Shown here one piece after another: positions 1-8,706 of a stretch of 40,117 nucleotides of DNA. A program made the position numbers and the translations under genes. The stretch's first letter is position 1. Each line of letters starts with the position of its first letter. Under the pieces are notes generated by a model. The model was not told the origin of the DNA. It worked only from the letters and a program-made list of their open reading frames with translations, and did not search any database. Source of the stretch: CANLWN01 sp039815505 (GTDB taxonomy: Bacteria; Bacteroidota; Bacteroidia; Flavobacteriales; Flavobacteriaceae); contig JBCBZE010000005.1 in NCBI GenBank assembly GCA_039815505.1, positions 1 to 40,117 on the forward strand, read 5' to 3'.

Positions 1-819
1 ATAGATCCAGAACAACTTGACTATATTATTTTTGCCCATAATTTTGGTGATGTTTCCCATGGACAATCACAAAGCGATACCTTACCCAGTTTGGCCACAC
101 GGGTAAAACATAACTTAAGAATAAAAAATCCGTCCTGTGTAGCCTATGACCTATTATTTGGTTGCCCCGGTTGGATAGAGGGTGTAATACAAGCCAATGC
201 ATTCATCAAAAGTGGTTTAGCAAAAAAATGTTTGGTCATCGGAGCGGAAACGCTTTCCAGAGTAGTGGACAAACACGATCGCGACTCCATGATCTATTCG
301 GACGGTGCCGGTGCCACAATCATCGAGGCATCCGATAATACGGGAGAAATTCTTGCCCATGCAACAGCCACGCATGCCAATGGGGAGGCATATCATCTGT
401 TTTTTGGTGATTCATATAATAAGGAGTGCAAGAGTGATACGCGTTATATAAAAATGTACGGTAGAAAAATATATGAATTTGCCGTGACCCATGTTCCTAA
501 GGCCATGAAGGATTGCTTGGACAGCAGTGGAATAGACATCAAAGATGTAAAAAAAATATTTATCCATCAGGCCAATGAAAAAATGGATGAAGCTATTGTA
601 AACCGTTTTTATAAGTTGTACGACATGGAAACCCCTGAAGGTATCATGCCTATGAACATCCATAAATTGGGTAACAATTCCGTTGCCACCATACCTACGC
701 TTTATGATATGGTAAGGCATGGAAAAATCGAGAATCAAGGCATTCAGAAAGGAGATGTTGTTATATTTGCAAGTGTTGGTGCAGGGATGAACATCAACGC
801 CATGGTTTACAAATACTAA
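1..819 (+). CDS. 3-oxoacyl-ACP synthase III family protein (5' end cut by window)
   Basis: This is a beta-ketoacyl-ACP synthase III-like thiolase-fold enzyme, expected to condense an acyl-CoA or acyl-ACP with a malonyl unit. The reading frame is open from base 1, so the N-terminal part lies outside the window. The TTG at base 91 is only an internal codon. The three catalytic residues of the family can be seen: the cysteine in LFGCPGW (bases ~160-180), the histidine in FIHQAN (~560-577) and the asparagine in LGNNSVAT (~667-690). The flanks of the cysteine differ from housekeeping FabH, which suggests a specialised condensing enzyme for a lipid or secondary product; this is inference. Its stop lies one base before the next ATG, so it is very probably cotranscribed with the methyltransferase-like and glycosyltransferase genes that follow. 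Confidence 0.85.
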   Translation: MDPEQLDYIIFAHNFGDVSHGQSQSDTLPSLATRVKHNLRIKNPSCVAYDLLFGCPGWIEGVIQANAFIKSGLAKKCLVIGAETLSRVVDKHDRDSMIYSDGAGATIIEASDNTGEILAHATATHANGEAYHLFFGDSYNKECKSDTRYIKMYGRKIYEFAVTHVPKAMKDCLDSSGIDIKDVKKIFIHQANEKMDEAIVNRFYKLYDMETPEGIMPMNIHKLGNNSVATIPTLYDMVRHGKIENQGIQKGDVVIFASVGAGMNINAMVYKY

Positions 820-820
820 C

Positions 821-1354
821 ATGTACGAAAATACATTTCCAAACAAACGATTTCAGCATACTTTAACTTTTCTCAAAAAACATATTCCACAGGACAAATC
901 CATCTTGGATTTAGGTATAGAAAATCCATTTTCCGATATAATGAAGGAACATGGATATACAGTGGAAAATACCAAGGGAGAAGATTTGGATATCGACTTT
1001 TCCACCATATCCCGATCCGATGTGGAAGTGGTAACAGCCTTTGAGATTTTTGAACACCTCCTGGCCCCGTTTAACGTCCTCCGGGAGATTAACGCGGAAA
1101 AGCTGGTTGCCAGTATCCCATTGCGACTATGGTTCTCTCCTGCATATCGAAGTAAAACAGACCCCTGGGATAGACATTACCATGAATTTGAGGATTGGCA
1201 ATTCAACTGGTTATTGGAAAAGGCCGGATGGGAAATTAAAGATTGCCAAAAATGGACAAATCCCGTAAAGAAAATTGGGATCAGGCCTTTACTTAGAAGT
1301 TTTACGCCCAGATATTATATCGTTTATGCAGAGCGAAAAAAATCGCCTTTATAA
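821..1354 (+). CDS. small class I methyltransferase-like protein
   Basis: The 177-residue product resembles short SAM-dependent methyltransferases of the type 11/12 kind. The first strand and loop read SILDLGIENPFS, where the family normally has a glycine-rich D-x-G-x-G loop, so the SAM-binding motif is degenerate. A later segment, VTAFEIFEHLLAPFNVLREI, matches the usual 'motif II/III' area (xxxEHxxxPxxxLxEI) well. The C-terminal half is rich in aromatic residues (DPWDRHYHEFEDWQFNWLLEKAG). The ATG follows the ketoacyl synthase stop by one base and the glycosyltransferase starts 17 bases downstream, which indicates an operon. The substrate is unknown. Whether it still binds SAM cannot be decided from sequence reading alone. 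Confidence 0.75.
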   Translation: MYENTFPNKRFQHTLTFLKKHIPQDKSILDLGIENPFSDIMKEHGYTVENTKGEDLDIDFSTISRSDVEVVTAFEIFEHLLAPFNVLREINAEKLVASIPLRLWFSPAYRSKTDPWDRHYHEFEDWQFNWLLEKAGWEIKDCQKWTNPVKKIGIRPLLRSFTPRYYIVYAERKKSPL

Positions 1355-1371
1355 AAATAGTTATTCGACCC

Positions 1372-2223
1372 TTGAAATATTATATAATTATACCTGCGCA
1401 CAACGAGGAGCTATTTTTAGCCAAAACCTTGGATTCGGTGGTAAAGCAACACCATCTTCCCAACAAGGTTATTGTCGTAAACGATAATTCAACGGATGCT
1501 ACGGAGTCTATCATCGATGATTTTGTAGACAAGTATTCCATATTTCACAAGTTAAGTACCACATCTTCTACACTACATATGCCAGGAAGTAAGGTTGTCA
1601 ATGCTTTTAACAAGGGGTTGAAACTTTTGGATACGGATTATGACTTTATTGTAAAACTGGATGCCGATATTATTTTACCAAAAAACTATTTTCAAAAAAT
1701 TACGGAAATTTTTAAAGAGCACCCCAAAGTAGGCATTACCGGAGGATTCGCGTATGAGCAAGAAGAAACTGGAGAATGGAAGTTAAATCATCCTATGGAC
1801 AAAAATCATGTAAGGGGTGCTTTTAAGGCCTACTCTAAAGCATATTTTATGACTACCGGCGGGTTAAAAAGTGCCATGGGGTGGGATACCTTGGACGAGC
1901 TATTGGGCCAGTATCATGGTTTTGAAATTTTTACCGATGAAACTTTAAAGGTTAAACACCTTAGACCCATTGGAAAAGCATATAACAAAAAAGCAAAGTT
2001 ATTACAGGGCAAAGCTATGTATACAATGCGCTATGGATTCCGGATTACGCTAATAGCATCCGTGAAAATGGCACTAAAACAAGGAAAGCCTAGGGCATTG
2101 TTGGATAATTTAAAGGGCTACTTTAAAGCGAAACGGGATAAAGAAGTCTTTTTGGTATCTCCCAAAGAAGGAAGGTTTATCCGTAAGCTTCGATGGATGA
2201 ATATGAGAAAAAAATTATTCTAA
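1372..2223 (+). CDS. glycosyltransferase family 2 protein
   Basis: This is an inverting GT-A glycosyltransferase of family 2. The nucleotide-binding N-terminus reads YIIIPAHNEE, followed by VIVVNDNSTDAT. The metal-binding DxD equivalent is KLDADIILP (about residues 96-104). The protein has 283 residues and no obvious membrane span. The start is a TTG at 1372: the conserved first strand begins only a few residues later and there is no in-frame ATG or GTG between it and the previous stop. It is third in the ketoacyl synthase-methyltransferase-glycosyltransferase run, suggesting glycosylation of a lipid-like product (inference). Its last codons overlap the 3' end of the convergent phosphatase gene by nine bases. 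Confidence 0.85.
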   Translation: MKYYIIIPAHNEELFLAKTLDSVVKQHHLPNKVIVVNDNSTDATESIIDDFVDKYSIFHKLSTTSSTLHMPGSKVVNAFNKGLKLLDTDYDFIVKLDADIILPKNYFQKITEIFKEHPKVGITGGFAYEQEETGEWKLNHPMDKNHVRGAFKAYSKAYFMTTGGLKSAMGWDTLDELLGQYHGFEIFTDETLKVKHLRPIGKAYNKKAKLLQGKAMYTMRYGFRITLIASVKMALKQGKPRALLDNLKGYFKAKRDKEVFLVSPKEGRFIRKLRWMNMRKKLF

Positions 2224-3897
2224 AACTTCGTTGATCGTTTCCCCGGTAGTACCGTTGGGAAATGCAATTCCCAATAAAGAAGCCAATGTAGGGGCTATAT
2301 CTGGAATTTCGGTTCTATTATAAGTGCTACCTTTTTTTATACCTTTTCCGTAGAATAAAAGGGGCACATGGGTATCATAGATTTGAGGTGACCCATGTGT
2401 AGAGCCCATTTTGGGATAACTAATGGTTCCGGGCTTCAACACTATCAAAATATCCCCTGAGCGCCTTTGATTGTATCCATTTTGTAATATATAGGGAATA
2501 CCTTGGATATACTGGTTGCGCCACATCTGGCTACCGGTATATACCTGTTCCACAAAAGAATAGTTGAGCAATTCTTTTGCTATGTGCTCCTGGACCTGTA
2601 CAACTTCCAAGTCTAAATTTTCTATAATACGATGATCTAAGAAAAACTGATAATTGGAGAAGTTCTTGACAATATCCGTTGTTCCATAGGTATATTTTAA
2701 AAACTCATCAAATTTTGGTTTCATCTGTTCAAGCTCGGCATAATCGCCCGGTATTTTTTTATCTTTTAAATATGCCGGAACATGTATAGCCCCGTGATCT
2801 GCCGTCAAGAAAACGGTATATTCGCCATAACCTATTTTCTCGTCCAAGGCAATAAAAAGTCGCTCTAAATCCTTATCCAAACGCAAATAGGCATCTTGAA
2901 TCTCTTTAGAGTTCACTCCATACTTGTGACCTATATAATCTGTACTTGAAAAACTTATAGTTAAAAAATCGGTTATGGTATCTGCACCAAGATTTTCTTC
3001 CTCCAAGGCTTTGATGGCAAAATCAGCTGTGATGCTGTTCCCATATGGTGTATATTTCAAAATTTCAAAATTGCCATTTTGATTTAATAAATTTGGCGTG
3101 CTATGGGGAAAAACAGGAGCTGTTTCTTGCTCAAATAAACCTTCATATGCGTTATTGTCCAAACCACTTTCTACATACGTATTTATATCTTTTAGCGTGG
3201 TCCAAGGTTTTTTATATTGCTCCACGGCATTGGAATCATTAAAGTCTTTGACCCATTTGGGAAGTTCTTCCATATAATAGGAACTGCTTATCCAATTTCC
3301 TTCATCCATACCATGAAACCAATACGCCGCATTGGCTGTATGGCCTCCTGGAAGTACAGCGCCTCGGTCCTTCAGTGCAATAGCTATTACCTTTCCCCTC
3401 ATCTGCGTATGTAAACGCAGTTGATCGGTTATGGTGGTAACGTTCATGCGATGCGGAGACATCTTTCCACCATCGGATGTTGTTCCCACGGATTCATAGT
3501 TAGCATCCCCTGCACAATATACCAACGTGTCCTTCGCCTTATCGTACCATGCGTTTCCAATAATGCCGTGTACGGAAGGTGTGGTTCCCGTATAGATCGA
3601 TGTATGTCCCGGCCCGGTACTGGTGGGGGCATAGTTAAAGTAATTATTTTTACAATTAAACCCTTTATTCACCAATCTCTTAAAGCCTCCGTCCCCATAA
3701 TGGTTCCAAAAACGGGTGAGATAGTCATATCGCATTTGATCCACCACGATTCCTATTACCAGTTTAGGCGACGTATACAGGGGGTCTACGCTCTGCTCTT
3801 TAGAATTGCTCTTTGACTTTCTTTGAGATAGGGCATCGGTTGATATTACCAAGCAAAAAACAAATGAAAATAGAAGAACCAGATTGTACTTTTTCAT
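2215..3897 (-). CDS. pafA: PafA-type alkaline phosphatase
   Basis: The 560-residue exported protein belongs to the alkaline phosphatase superfamily and resembles Flavobacterium/Elizabethkingia PafA, a periplasmic phosphomonoesterase. A signal peptide covers about residues 1-24. Visible active-site residues are Asp53 in GIVVDQMRYD, the likely nucleophile Thr94 in PTSTGPGHTS, Asn115 in GIIGNAWYDK (21 residues after the nucleophile, the same spacing as Thr79/Asn100 in PafA), and Lys175 and Arg177 in ALKDRGAVLPGGH. The remaining metal ligands lie in STDYIGHKYG, FLTADHGAIHVP and GSTHGSPQIYDTHVP. All the residues that define PafA against other branches are therefore present, which supports a phosphomonoesterase. 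There is no T9SS sorting domain. It is transcribed divergently from the mlaE-like gene. Confidence 0.9.
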   Translation of the reverse strand: MKKYNLVLLFSFVFCLVISTDALSQRKSKSNSKEQSVDPLYTSPKLVIGIVVDQMRYDYLTRFWNHYGDGGFKRLVNKGFNCKNNYFNYAPTSTGPGHTSIYTGTTPSVHGIIGNAWYDKAKDTLVYCAGDANYESVGTTSDGGKMSPHRMNVTTITDQLRLHTQMRGKVIAIALKDRGAVLPGGHTANAAYWFHGMDEGNWISSSYYMEELPKWVKDFNDSNAVEQYKKPWTTLKDINTYVESGLDNNAYEGLFEQETAPVFPHSTPNLLNQNGNFEILKYTPYGNSITADFAIKALEEENLGADTITDFLTISFSSTDYIGHKYGVNSKEIQDAYLRLDKDLERLFIALDEKIGYGEYTVFLTADHGAIHVPAYLKDKKIPGDYAELEQMKPKFDEFLKYTYGTTDIVKNFSNYQFFLDHRIIENLDLEVVQVQEHIAKELLNYSFVEQVYTGSQMWRNQYIQGIPYILQNGYNQRRSGDILIVLKPGTISYPKMGSTHGSPQIYDTHVPLLFYGKGIKKGSTYNRTEIPDIAPTLASLLGIAFPNGTTGETINEVLE

Positions 3898-3914
3898 AGA
3901 AAAATTTTAAAAAC

Positions 3915-3922
3915 CAAAAATA
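3915..3922 (-). promoter_or_regulatory. candidate -7 element for pafA
   Basis: On the minus strand this reads TATTTTTG, an exact match to the Bacteroidota -7 consensus TAnnTTTG, 18 bases upstream of the pafA ATG. I see no clear TTG -33 element at the usual 17-23 base spacing, so the call rests on the -7 alone in an AT-rich region. Confidence 0.4.
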
Positions 3923-4007
3923 ACCAAATAAACATTTTAAAGCTTGATTGAAGATTAAATGATGTTGAATATTGTTATTTTTACGTGAAGAAGTCTATTT
4001 TTACTAC

Positions 4008-4745
4008 ATGAACTACTTAGCATCTATTGGTAGCTATTTTATAATGATACGCGAGGTTTTTAAAAAGCCTACAAAATGGCCGGTAATGCGGTCTTTGATT
4101 CTAAAAGAAATAGATGAGCTCATATTTGGTTCAATGGGTATTATTATTTTTATCTCCTTCTTCATTGGAGCGGTGGTTACCATACAGACCGCATTGAACC
4201 TAAATAGTCCGTTGATCCCTAAAAGTTTGATAGGTTTTGCGACCAGGCAATCCGTTATCCTGGAATTTGCCCCTACCTTTACTTCCATTATCATGGCCGG
4301 AAAAGTAGGTTCCTATATCACTTCCAGTATAGGTACCATGCGTGTAACGGAGCAGATAGATGCCTTGGAGGTTATGGGTGTAAATTCCCTTAACTACTTG
4401 GTATTCCCAAAAATCATTGCTATGTTCATTTACCCTTTTGCCATCGCGATTGCCATGTATGTAGGTATTTTTGGGGGTTGGTTCGCAGGTGTTTTCGGAG
4501 GGTTTAGTTCCAGCGCAGATTTTGTAAAGGGTGTACAATTGGATTTTATTCCTTTTCATGTTACCTATTCCTTCATTAAATCAGTTGTTTTTGCTTTTGT
4601 AATAGCGACAGTTCCTTCTTTTCACGGTTATTATATGAAAGGCGGGGCCCTAGAAGTTGGAAAGGCGAGCACAACCGCATTTGTTTGGACCAGCGTGGTG
4701 ATCATTATTTTAAACTATCTTCTCACACAGTTATTATTAGGATAG
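4008..4745 (+). CDS. mlaE: MlaE-family ABC transporter permease
   Basis: This is the membrane permease of an Mla/MCE-type lipid transporter, which moves phospholipids between inner and outer membrane. The family core is clear: ELAPTFT-like EFAPTFTSIIMAGKVGSY followed by IGTMRVTEQIDALEVMG. About five to six hydrophobic segments span the protein. The chosen start is the ATG at 4008 (MNYLASIG), giving 245 residues; an in-frame TTG at 3972 is less likely because family members begin near MxxLxxIG. The stop codon abuts the ATG of the ATPase gene, so the two are translationally linked. No MCE-domain (MlaD) gene is adjacent, so the substrate-binding partner must be encoded elsewhere. Confidence 0.9.
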   Translation: MNYLASIGSYFIMIREVFKKPTKWPVMRSLILKEIDELIFGSMGIIIFISFFIGAVVTIQTALNLNSPLIPKSLIGFATRQSVILEFAPTFTSIIMAGKVGSYITSSIGTMRVTEQIDALEVMGVNSLNYLVFPKIIAMFIYPFAIAIAMYVGIFGGWFAGVFGGFSSSADFVKGVQLDFIPFHVTYSFIKSVVFAFVIATVPSFHGYYMKGGALEVGKASTTAFVWTSVVIIILNYLLTQLLLG

Positions 4746-5513
4746 ATGATTGAGGTAGACGACATACATAAATCTTTTGGAGACACACATGTTTTAAAGG
4801 GGGTTACCACTTGCTTTGACAAGGGTAAAACCAATCTGATCATTGGCCAGAGCGGATCTGGAAAAACTGTTTTTTTAAAATGCTTATTAGGTCTTTTCAC
4901 CCCTGAACAGGGTTCCATATGTTTTAATGGTAAGGTCTATACCGAACTGTCCGGTGACGAACAAAGAAATTTAAGACAGGAAATGGGCATGGTTTTCCAA
5001 GGTAGTGCCCTATTCGATTCCATGACCGTTGAGGGCAATGTAAAATTTCCTTTGGAAATGTTTACCAAACAGTCCAAATCCGAGATGCAGGATAGAGTGG
5101 ATTTTGTACTTAAAAGGGTGAACTTGGTCGATGCCCATCATAAATATCCTTCGGAAATTTCCGGGGGCATGCAAAAAAGGGTCGCCATTGCCCGTGCCAT
5201 TGTCATGAACCCTAGATATCTTTTTTGCGACGAGCCCAACTCCGGATTAGATCCCAAGACCGCGATTTTAATAGATAACCTCATTCAGGAGATTACCAAA
5301 GAGTACGACATTACTACCGTTATCAATAGTCATGATATGAATTCGGTAATGGAGATAGGCGAAAAAATTATATTTTTAAAAAATGGTCTTAAGGAATGGG
5401 AAGGCAGTAACAAGGAGATTTTTAAAACAGACAATAAAGCGGTAACCAATTTTGTCTATTCTTCCGAACTTTTCAAAAAAGTACGGCAGATGTATATAGA
5501 GGAGCGGAATTAG
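4746..5513 (+). CDS. mlaF: MlaF-type ABC transporter ATP-binding protein
   Basis: This is the ATPase partner of the preceding permease. The 255-residue protein has a Walker A motif GQSGSGKT (residues 34-41), the signature SGGMQKRVAIARA (139-151), Walker B YLFCDE (158-163) and the switch histidine in NSHDM (His196). SGGMQ and the following DEPNSGLDP are typical of MlaF-like ATPases, in which M replaces the more common Q. The gene starts directly after the mlaE stop. Its end overlaps the 3' end of the convergent DUF389 gene by four bases, leaving no room for a terminator hairpin between the two. Confidence 0.92.
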   Translation: MIEVDDIHKSFGDTHVLKGVTTCFDKGKTNLIIGQSGSGKTVFLKCLLGLFTPEQGSICFNGKVYTELSGDEQRNLRQEMGMVFQGSALFDSMTVEGNVKFPLEMFTKQSKSEMQDRVDFVLKRVNLVDAHHKYPSEISGGMQKRVAIARAIVMNPRYLFCDEPNSGLDPKTAILIDNLIQEITKEYDITTVINSHDMNSVMEIGEKIIFLKNGLKEWEGSNKEIFKTDNKAVTNFVYSSELFKKVRQMYIEERN

Positions 5514-6973
5514 TCCTTTATTTCTTTGATCTGGACCTTAGGGTCTTTTAGCCGTATTTTCAACCAGTCGTTTAGCTTCTTGGTATCGTCCACTATTTGT
5601 TTTTTCTTGGTTCCATCTTTCCATTTTACTTCAAAGACCGGAACAGTATCCAACTTCTTAAAATCGGTCTTTACAATATAGGAAAACCCAATCGAGGAAA
5701 GGTTGGAGTAGATAGTTCTTGCCTCCGTACTAATATCCCCAAAAGGAATTTGTTTGGATGCCAACTTGCTTAGATTGGCCACCTCAGCTTCCAACAAGCG
5801 TATTCGTTCGTCCTTGTTCAAAAGTTCCGCCTTCTTGGATTCGTATAGCTCGCTAACGTATTTCAATTGATCACCAGCACTGTTTTTGGAACCCTGTACA
5901 ATTTTTAATTCGGCGCCCTTAAGTTTACTATATTCATTTTTTTGGGCCATCCAAGTAGCGATAACATTATCGGGAATGGTTTCATTACCCATAAACACCA
6001 ATTCTATCAGAGGTTGTTCTCCATCATTGTATTCCAAGTCCGTAAAATCTTCCAAGAAACGGCCTTCACCTGAAAACTGATAAGAGGCTATTCTATCGTC
6101 GATAAACTCGTTGGCTTCTCTTTTAAACAATGACTCTTGGAATACCTTATAAAAAATATAGCCCGCGGGAATCATAACTGCTATGGCCACCAAAGAAACC
6201 AATCTAGCGATCAATCTTCTTCGTTGCGAGTTGGCGTAACGAACCATTGGAAAACGTAATAACTTCAATACCAAAAAGGTGGCCAGCGCAATAAAAATAG
6301 TATTGATTCCGAAAAGCAATAATGCACCTCCAGCATACTCTATATTCCCAATGGCCAGTCCAAATCCTACGGTACACAACGGGGGCATCAAAGCGGTAGC
6401 AATGGCCACACCATAGATAACACTGGCGATTGTCCCTTTTTTGGCACGGGCGATCACTAGCGCCAGTCCACCAAAAAAAGCAATAAGCACATCACGTATA
6501 TCTGGTTTGGTGCGTGCCAAGAGCTCGGAGGTTTCGTTCGACAACGGAAAAAATTTAAAGAACAAATATGCAGTAAGAACACTTAGTACCACCATGACCG
6601 CCAGATTCTTCAAAGACCTCCTCAAAGTGTCTATATCATTAATGGCCAACGACATTCCCATTCCCAAAATCGGGCCCATTAAAGGAGAAATCAACATGGC
6701 CCCGATAACCACCGCGGTGGAATTGGCGTTTAGCCCTATGGAAGCTATAAATATGGAACACACAAGAATCCATGAGGTATGCCCTTTAAAGGGAATATCC
6801 GCAATTATAGATTCCTTGGTGGCCTCTTGATCGGTATTGCTTCGAATATCAAGAAGTTCTGATAGAAACTTTTTGGAACTGCCCAGAAGACCTTTAAAAT
6901 CTTTTTTTACGTCTTCCCCGGTATCGTTACCTTGGGTTGGGTCAAAACTGTTTTGGTTATTGTTTTCTGTCAT
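5510..6973 (-). CDS. DUF389 (TIGR00341-like) membrane protein
   Basis: The 487-residue protein carries the DUF389 hydrophobic domain, whose biochemical role is not established. An acidic/Asn-rich cytoplasmic N-terminus of about 60 residues precedes a block of roughly six to seven membrane segments (about residues 70-285). The conserved glycine/proline-rich signature AVVIGAMLISPLMGPILG lies in this block, as does ALMPPLCTVGFGLA. A soluble C-terminal part of about 200 residues follows, with a coiled-coil-like stretch (SELYESKKAELLNKDERIRL). It is last in a minus-strand run, two bases after the guanylyltransferase stop. Nothing here tells what it transports, if anything. Confidence 0.85.
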   Translation of the reverse strand: MTENNNQNSFDPTQGNDTGEDVKKDFKGLLGSSKKFLSELLDIRSNTDQEATKESIIADIPFKGHTSWILVCSIFIASIGLNANSTAVVIGAMLISPLMGPILGMGMSLAINDIDTLRRSLKNLAVMVVLSVLTAYLFFKFFPLSNETSELLARTKPDIRDVLIAFFGGLALVIARAKKGTIASVIYGVAIATALMPPLCTVGFGLAIGNIEYAGGALLLFGINTIFIALATFLVLKLLRFPMVRYANSQRRRLIARLVSLVAIAVMIPAGYIFYKVFQESLFKREANEFIDDRIASYQFSGEGRFLEDFTDLEYNDGEQPLIELVFMGNETIPDNVIATWMAQKNEYSKLKGAELKIVQGSKNSAGDQLKYVSELYESKKAELLNKDERIRLLEAEVANLSKLASKQIPFGDISTEARTIYSNLSSIGFSYIVKTDFKKLDTVPVFEVKWKDGTKKKQIVDDTKKLNDWLKIRLKDPKVQIKEIKD

Positions 6974-6975
6974 AC

Positions 6976-8055
6976 TTACGCATAATGGTCTCCAAATTTG
7001 TCTTTTACCTTAGCCAGTATTTTCTTAATGTCCTGTTCCTTGGATTTTGGGCAAATCAATAAAACGTCTTTTTTATCTATTACAATATAATCCGTTAATC
7101 CATCTACGACCACTACTTTGTCTTTTGGGGATCGTATCATGTTTCCCCTGGCGTCCTCACTTATAATCCTGCTATTCACTACAGCATTATCATTTTCATC
7201 CTTGTCCAATTTGTTATAAAGGGAACCCCAGGTACCTAAATCGTTCCAATCAAAAGAGGCCGGAAGTACGTAAATGGATTTGGATTGTTCCAAGATAGCA
7301 TAATCTATTGAAATGTTTTCCGCTTTTTCATAATTTTCAAGGATAAACGCCTTCTCGTCCTTCGTATTATAACAGGATAATCCAGACTGAAACAAGTTGT
7401 ATTGTTCAGGTTGATAGGCTTCAAAAGACTTGATAATTGTATTGACCCCCCACATGAATATGCCCGCATTCCATAAAAAATTTCCCTGGGCCAAAAAATC
7501 CTTTGCCGTTTCATAGTCCGGTTTTTCCCTGAATTGATGTACTCTTTTTAAGCTGGCCTCATTCCCTTTTTCATATTCTATATAGCCAAAACCGGTATTT
7601 GGAAATGTTGGGGTAATGCCCAAAGTGCAGAGCACATCCTCTTGCTCACATCTATCAAAACAGGTTTGTACATCTCTTGCGAATGCATCTTCGTCTTCGA
7701 TCCAATGATCACTAGGGGCAACGACCATTACCGCATTGGGGTTCATCTTTTGGATTTTAAGGGCCGCGTATAAAATACAAGGGGCGGTATTCCTCATGGC
7801 AGGTTCCAAGACCACTTGCTCCTGGGTTACCCTAGGCAATTGCTCCAAGACCAAATCATTATAACGCTCGTTGGTTAAGATCAATATGTTCTCGGCAGGT
7901 ACAAACCTGTTTAGCCGTTGAAAGGTTTTTTGGATCAGGGTATCCCCGGTCCCCAACATATCATGGAATTGTTTTGGATAGGAAGAGGTGCTTACCGGCC
8001 AAAATCTGGAACCAACTCCCCCGGCCATCAAAATTGCGTAATAATTCTTATTCAT
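6976..8055 (-). CDS. manC: mannose-1-phosphate guanylyltransferase
   Basis: This cytoplasmic nucleotidyltransferase makes GDP-mannose from mannose-1-phosphate and GTP for polysaccharide and glycoprotein synthesis. The N-terminal GxGxRxxPxSxxxxPKQF signature is seen in MAGGVGSRFWPVSTSSYPKQ (residues 10-29). The sugar-nucleotide motif FREKPD, the NAGIFMW segment and the FDWNDLGTWGS segment are also in place. With 359 residues it is the monofunctional form and lacks the C-terminal phosphomannose isomerase cupin of bifunctional enzymes. It lies 51 bases after the SprT-like gene and two bases before the DUF389 gene in the same minus-strand run. No polysaccharide cluster is adjacent. Confidence 0.9.
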   Translation of the reverse strand: MNKNYYAILMAGGVGSRFWPVSTSSYPKQFHDMLGTGDTLIQKTFQRLNRFVPAENILILTNERYNDLVLEQLPRVTQEQVVLEPAMRNTAPCILYAALKIQKMNPNAVMVVAPSDHWIEDEDAFARDVQTCFDRCEQEDVLCTLGITPTFPNTGFGYIEYEKGNEASLKRVHQFREKPDYETAKDFLAQGNFLWNAGIFMWGVNTIIKSFEAYQPEQYNLFQSGLSCYNTKDEKAFILENYEKAENISIDYAILEQSKSIYVLPASFDWNDLGTWGSLYNKLDKDENDNAVVNSRIISEDARGNMIRSPKDKVVVVDGLTDYIVIDKKDVLLICPKSKEQDIKKILAKVKDKFGDHYA

Positions 8056-8106
8056 GATCTTTTCTTAGTTTAAATTGATATATCGTTAAGATGCTGGTTA
8101 AAAGCG

Positions 8107-8706
8107 CTAATCTTTGATCAACTCCACCTCCGCATTGGGTTGAAAGAGATACATTTTACCGGTACCTATTTCAACACATTCATAACGCTTTACCCTTTTG
8201 TTCCCTTTTTTAAAAAGTTTACCATTGTAAATCCTAAAAACGCTTCCCAATGGCAATTCAAAAATATAGGATTTATGTGTTGGCGCATCAAATTGTTTCA
8301 AAGCTATGGATAAATGCGCGTCCGTGCCGCTACTTGCTTTGGGGTTCTTAAAATGTTTGGCCAATAAAGGCAATAATTGGGTTGGAAAAACCTCTGGGCG
8401 AATAAAAGGTAACATCAGAAATTGAAAAGTTTTCTTCCATTCCAATCCATGCGGTTTTATATGCCGCCCAAATTTCTCAAAAGCAACCAAATGAGCTATT
8501 TCATGAATCAACGTAATCAGAAAACGGTATTTGTTTGTAGTGGCGTTTACCGTGATTTGGTGCGAACCATTGGGTAGCCTTCTATAATCCCCATGACGGG
8601 TAACCCGTTGATTTACAATCTTAAGGTTTACCCCTTTGGTTTTGATAAGCTCTAGACAAGGTGCTACGGCCCTTTCCGGGATATATTTTTTAAGGATATC
8701 ATCCAT
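8107..8706 (-). CDS. SprT-like zinc metalloprotein
   Basis: The 199-residue cytoplasmic protein has a SprT-like domain. The zinc motif HEIAH is at residues 68-72, and the third ligand is probably His86 in the conserved PHGLEW segment, which matches the SprT/Spartan arrangement. The C-terminal 60 residues look like a small beta-rich domain (VFRIYNGKLFKKGNKRVKRYEC). Spartan-type relatives cleave DNA-protein crosslinks, but the function of the short bacterial members is not settled. The ATG directly follows the stop of the SDR gene (stop 8707-8709, start 8706), which indicates coupling. Confidence 0.88.
   Translation of the reverse strand: MDDILKKYIPERAVAPCLELIKTKGVNLKIVNQRVTRHGDYRRLPNGSHQITVNATTNKYRFLITLIHEIAHLVAFEKFGRHIKPHGLEWKKTFQFLMLPFIRPEVFPTQLLPLLAKHFKNPKASSGTDAHLSIALKQFDAPTHKSYIFELPLGSVFRIYNGKLFKKGNKRVKRYECVEIGTGKMYLFQPNAEVELIKD

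Noticed and set aside
412..846. Open frame of 144 codons opposite the ketoacyl synthase gene
   Set aside because: It is antisense to codons holding the catalytic His and Asn motifs of the synthase and looks like random sequence.
3421..3816. Open frame of 131 codons opposite the phosphatase gene
   Set aside because: It lies entirely antisense to pafA, whose catalytic motifs are intact; the translation matches no family.
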